Source: Caldicellulosiruptor kronotskyensis 2002
GTDB lineage: Bacteria > Bacillota > Thermoanaerobacteria > Caldicellulosiruptorales > Caldicellulosiruptoraceae
Direction: 5' to 3'
Assembly (NCBI RefSeq): GCF_000166775.1
Contig: NC_014720.1
Span: 521,501-585,500, forward strand
Length of the DNA: 64,000 nt
Shown: piece by piece, positions 62,083 to 64,000 of the stretch
Position numbering within the stretch: the stretch's first letter is position 1
Layout of the letters: each line of letters begins with the position of its first letter
The notes under the pieces: model-generated
Told to the model about the DNA's origin: nothing
Seen by the model: only the letters and a program-made list of their open reading frames with translations
Database searches by the model: none
Program-made: the position numbers and the translations under genes

Positions 62083-62177
62083 TATGTAATTTTCAGTCTA
62101 AAAAATTTTGTATGGTATTTTTATCAAAAATTTTGTAAAATAAAATAAAAGATTGTCGAAAAATAGAGGGATAAAGA

Positions 62178-62579
62178 ATGATAAATATGTTTGATAAAAT
62201 TGACCTTTACAAAAAGGCGCTTGACTGGGCGTGGGAGAGAAACAAAATAATATCAAACAACATAGCAAATGCGGATACGCCTGGCTATAAAGCAAAAGAT
62301 TTGAATTTTGAAGCATTCTTGCAGAGAAGTTTGGACCAAGAAGAAAGTTTAGAACTTGTAACAACCAATGAAAGACATATAAAAGAAAGCAGTAGCAATC
62401 CAGACAATTCCATAGAAGTGCTTGACAGCAGTCTGCAGATGAGACTTGACCAGAACACTGTGGACATAGAACAGGAGATGGGGAAACTTTTGCAAAATTC
62501 TCTGTATTTTGATGGTGTGTCACTTCAGCTTTCAAGGGAGATAAACAAGTGGAAGACGGTTATCAAGGAAGGAAGGTGA
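62178..62579 (+). CDS. flgB: Flagellar basal-body rod protein FlgB
   Basis: A 133-residue proximal rod protein. The N-terminal rod motif reads NKIISNNIANADTPGYKAKD, where the ANADTPGYK box is diagnostic; the C-terminus carries the matching helix. First gene of the fla/che operon here, with AGAGGGATAAAG upstream; a promoter must lie in the 95 bases after the codY terminator. Confidence 0.93.
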   Translation: MINMFDKIDLYKKALDWAWERNKIISNNIANADTPGYKAKDLNFEAFLQRSLDQEESLELVTTNERHIKESSSNPDNSIEVLDSSLQMRLDQNTVDIEQEMGKLLQNSLYFDGVSLQLSREINKWKTVIKEGR

Positions 62580-62585
62580 TAAGGA

Positions 62586-63029
62586 ATGGGAATGTTTGAT
62601 GCAATAAATATTTCTTCGTCGGCTTTGAGTGCACAGCGTGTTAGAATGGATGTAATTGCCCAAAATATTGCAAACGCTAACACAACAAGAACAGAAAATG
62701 GTCAGCCTTACAGAAGAAAAGTTGTGGTTTTTGAAGAAAGTAAGCAGAGTTTTGCTGATATATTAAGTCAGAAGATTGGGAAAGATCAAACATCATCTTA
62801 TGGTGGTGTGAGAGTAAAGGCTATTTTAGAAGACCCAAGCCCATTTAAGAAGGTATATGACCCTACACACCCAGATGCTGACCAAAACGGTTATGTAAAT
62901 TATCCAAATGTAGACATTGTCACAGAGATGGTTAATATGATTGAAGCATCGCGTTCGTATGAGGCAAATGTCACTGCTCTTAACATTACAAAGTCGATGA
63001 TAACAAGAACGTTTGAAATAGGCAAATAA
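62586..63029 (+). CDS. flgC: Flagellar basal-body rod protein FlgC
   Basis: A 147-residue rod protein. SSSALSAQRVRMDVIAQNIA followed by NANTTRT at the N-terminus and NVDIVTEMVNMIEASRSYEA near the C-terminus are the paired rod motifs. It starts 6 bases after flgB. Confidence 0.94.
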   Translation: MGMFDAINISSSALSAQRVRMDVIAQNIANANTTRTENGQPYRRKVVVFEESKQSFADILSQKIGKDQTSSYGGVRVKAILEDPSPFKKVYDPTHPDADQNGYVNYPNVDIVTEMVNMIEASRSYEANVTALNITKSMITRTFEIGK

Positions 63030-63049
63030 TTAAGGGGGATTTGTTGACA

Positions 63050-63364
63050 ATGGTGGGGAACATAAACTTTGATAGCATTACAAAAGCTTTTGAAAAGCAG
63101 TTTTCGAGCATAAATACAAACAGCGCAAGTACTCAAAATTCCCAGGTTTCGTTTGTTGATTTTCTTTACAAAGCGTTAGAAGGCGTGGATGGGCTTCAAA
63201 AAGAAGCAGATTATCAAAATAGGCTTTTTTTGCTGGGGCTTTCTACAAATCCGCAGGATGCAATAGTAGCCTCTGAAAAAGCTTCAATAGCATTGCAGCT
63301 TACCTTGCAGATTCGAAACAAGATTTTGGATGCATACAATGAGATTATGCGTATGCAGGTGTAA
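63050..63364 (+). CDS. fliE: Flagellar hook-basal body protein FliE
   Basis: A 104-residue protein that links the MS ring to the rod. The central FVDFLYKALEGVDGLQKEAD and the C-terminal SIALQLTLQIRNKILDAYNE are characteristic. The ATG at 63050 follows AAGGGGGA with about 11 bases; TTG codons at 63041 and 63044 are too close to that site. Confidence 0.9.
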   Translation: MVGNINFDSITKAFEKQFSSINTNSASTQNSQVSFVDFLYKALEGVDGLQKEADYQNRLFLLGLSTNPQDAIVASEKASIALQLTLQIRNKILDAYNEIMRMQV

Positions 63365-63396
63365 CCCTTTTATTTCTTTGCGGGGAGGTATTATAG

Positions 63397-64000
63397 TTGC
63401 CTCAATTTTTAAATGATTATTTGAAAAATATAAAAGAAAAATGGAGTAGCTTATCCAAATCACAGAAGATAATGTTTGTTGTATCTTCTTCTATAATACT
63501 ATTATCGGTCATTGTAGCCATTTACATTACAACAAGGCCTCACTATGTCACAATCTTTTCTGGGCTTGACCCGAAAGAAGCAGCAGAGATTCAAAACATT
63601 TTAAGCGACCAAAAGATTGATTCAAAAGCTGCAAACGGTGGTACAACTATATTAGTAAGAGATAAAGATGTTGACAGGGCAAAGATGGCGGCAGCTCAAG
63701 CAGGATATCCTAAAAATAGCAGTATCACATTTGAAGATGCGTTAAAACTTTCAAGCTCTATGACGGCAACAGAAACCGATAAAAGAAGAACATTTATAAA
63801 ACTTAAAGAAAGTGAAATTCAACAAGCTCTAAAACAAATGTCAGATTACATAGAGGACGCGGTTGTAAATTTGAGCATACCTGAGGACTACACTTTTGCG
63901 CTTAAAAGTGAAGCAGAAAAACCTACTGCAAGTGTAAAGCTCACTTTGAAAAAGAGTTTGAGCTCGGACCAAATAGAGGGTATTCAGAGGTTTGTTGCAG
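63397..64000 (+). CDS. fliF: Flagellar MS-ring protein FliF (5' part only)
   Basis: The first 201 codons of the MS-ring protein. A membrane helix at about 24-46 is followed by the periplasmic ring-building segment (FSGLDPKEAAEIQ, RDKDVDRAKMAAAQAGYP, SDYIEDAVVNLSIPED). The start is a TTG 8 bases after GGGGAGG. The gene continues beyond the right edge. The order flgB-flgC-fliE-fliF is conserved across Firmicutes. Confidence 0.93.
   Translation, partial: MPQFLNDYLKNIKEKWSSLSKSQKIMFVVSSSIILLSVIVAIYITTRPHYVTIFSGLDPKEAAEIQNILSDQKIDSKAANGGTTILVRDKDVDRAKMAAAQAGYPKNSSITFEDALKLSSSMTATETDKRRTFIKLKESEIQQALKQMSDYIEDAVVNLSIPEDYTFALKSEAEKPTASVKLTLKKSLSSDQIEGIQRFVA

Noticed and set aside
62083-62177. A SigD-type (flagellar) promoter before flgB
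   Set aside because: No TAAA...GCCGATAA-like pair was found; only AT-rich words that fit any promoter poorly.
1-64000. CRISPR arrays, prophage or complete insertion sequences
   Set aside because: No regularly spaced direct repeats, cas genes, phage structural genes or intact transposases were seen.

Overview
The window is from a low-GC, thermophilic, plant-biomass-degrading Firmicute; gene content and order point to Caldicellulosiruptor or a close relative. Supporting signs are a GH127 beta-L-arabinofuranosidase, an araB-araR-araD arabinose block, a branched-polyamine synthase (BpsA) typical of thermophiles, a Re-type citrate synthase, a CodY regulator, and the Bacillus-like block dprA-topA-trmFO-hslV-hslU-codY-flgB-flgC-fliE-fliF at the right end. 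Genus assignment is inference; the families are read from the protein sequences.

Layout. 1-6.4 kb: a KimA-type permease running off the left edge, the GH127 enzyme, a secreted polysaccharide deacetylase, an unknown secreted protein and a broken ISLre2-type transposase. 6.7-17 kb: a GGDEF-EAL protein, then an eight-gene chemosensory cluster made of a membrane-free receptor with two signalling tips, a protein of three CheW domains, CheB, CheY, two CheX-type phosphatases, CheR and a CheA without a visible P2 domain. 17-20.7 kb: araB, araR and araD with two matching AraR-like operators; araA is absent. 20.7-22.3 kb: a Re-citrate synthase behind a clear c-di-AMP (ydaO-type) riboswitch. 22.3-30.3 kb: DUF362 ferredoxin, pabA-pabB-pabC, and a flavinylation block (membrane ferredoxin/FMN protein, ApbE, TetR) plus an esterase. 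30.4-41.4 kb: transporters, tRNA-Ser, an fhs operon, a dehydrogenase, a degenerate LytS/YesM-like membrane protein beside a LacI regulator, an esterase, an unlisted spoVM and rpmB. 41.5-46 kb: bpsA, truD, tRNA-His, tRNA-Gln, a decayed membrane gene, a MntA-HepT toxin-antitoxin pair and tRNA-Lys. 46-53 kb: comM, a fur-znuACB metal-uptake operon with a 7-1-7 operator, an ArsR regulator, a radical SAM enzyme and plsY. 53-64 kb: rtcB, then the conserved dprA-to-fliF block.

How the parts connect. GH127 releases L-arabinose, which AraB and AraD pass toward the pentose phosphate pathway under AraR. The chemosensory cluster has every enzyme needed for signalling and adaptation, but its only receptor has no membrane span, which suggests a cytoplasmic array. 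The c-di-AMP riboswitch would tie entry into the TCA branch to c-di-AMP; the KimA-type permease at the left edge belongs to another family often controlled by that messenger. Most strong claims are family recognitions. The array geometry, the metabolic meaning of the riboswitch and the operator assignments are inferences.
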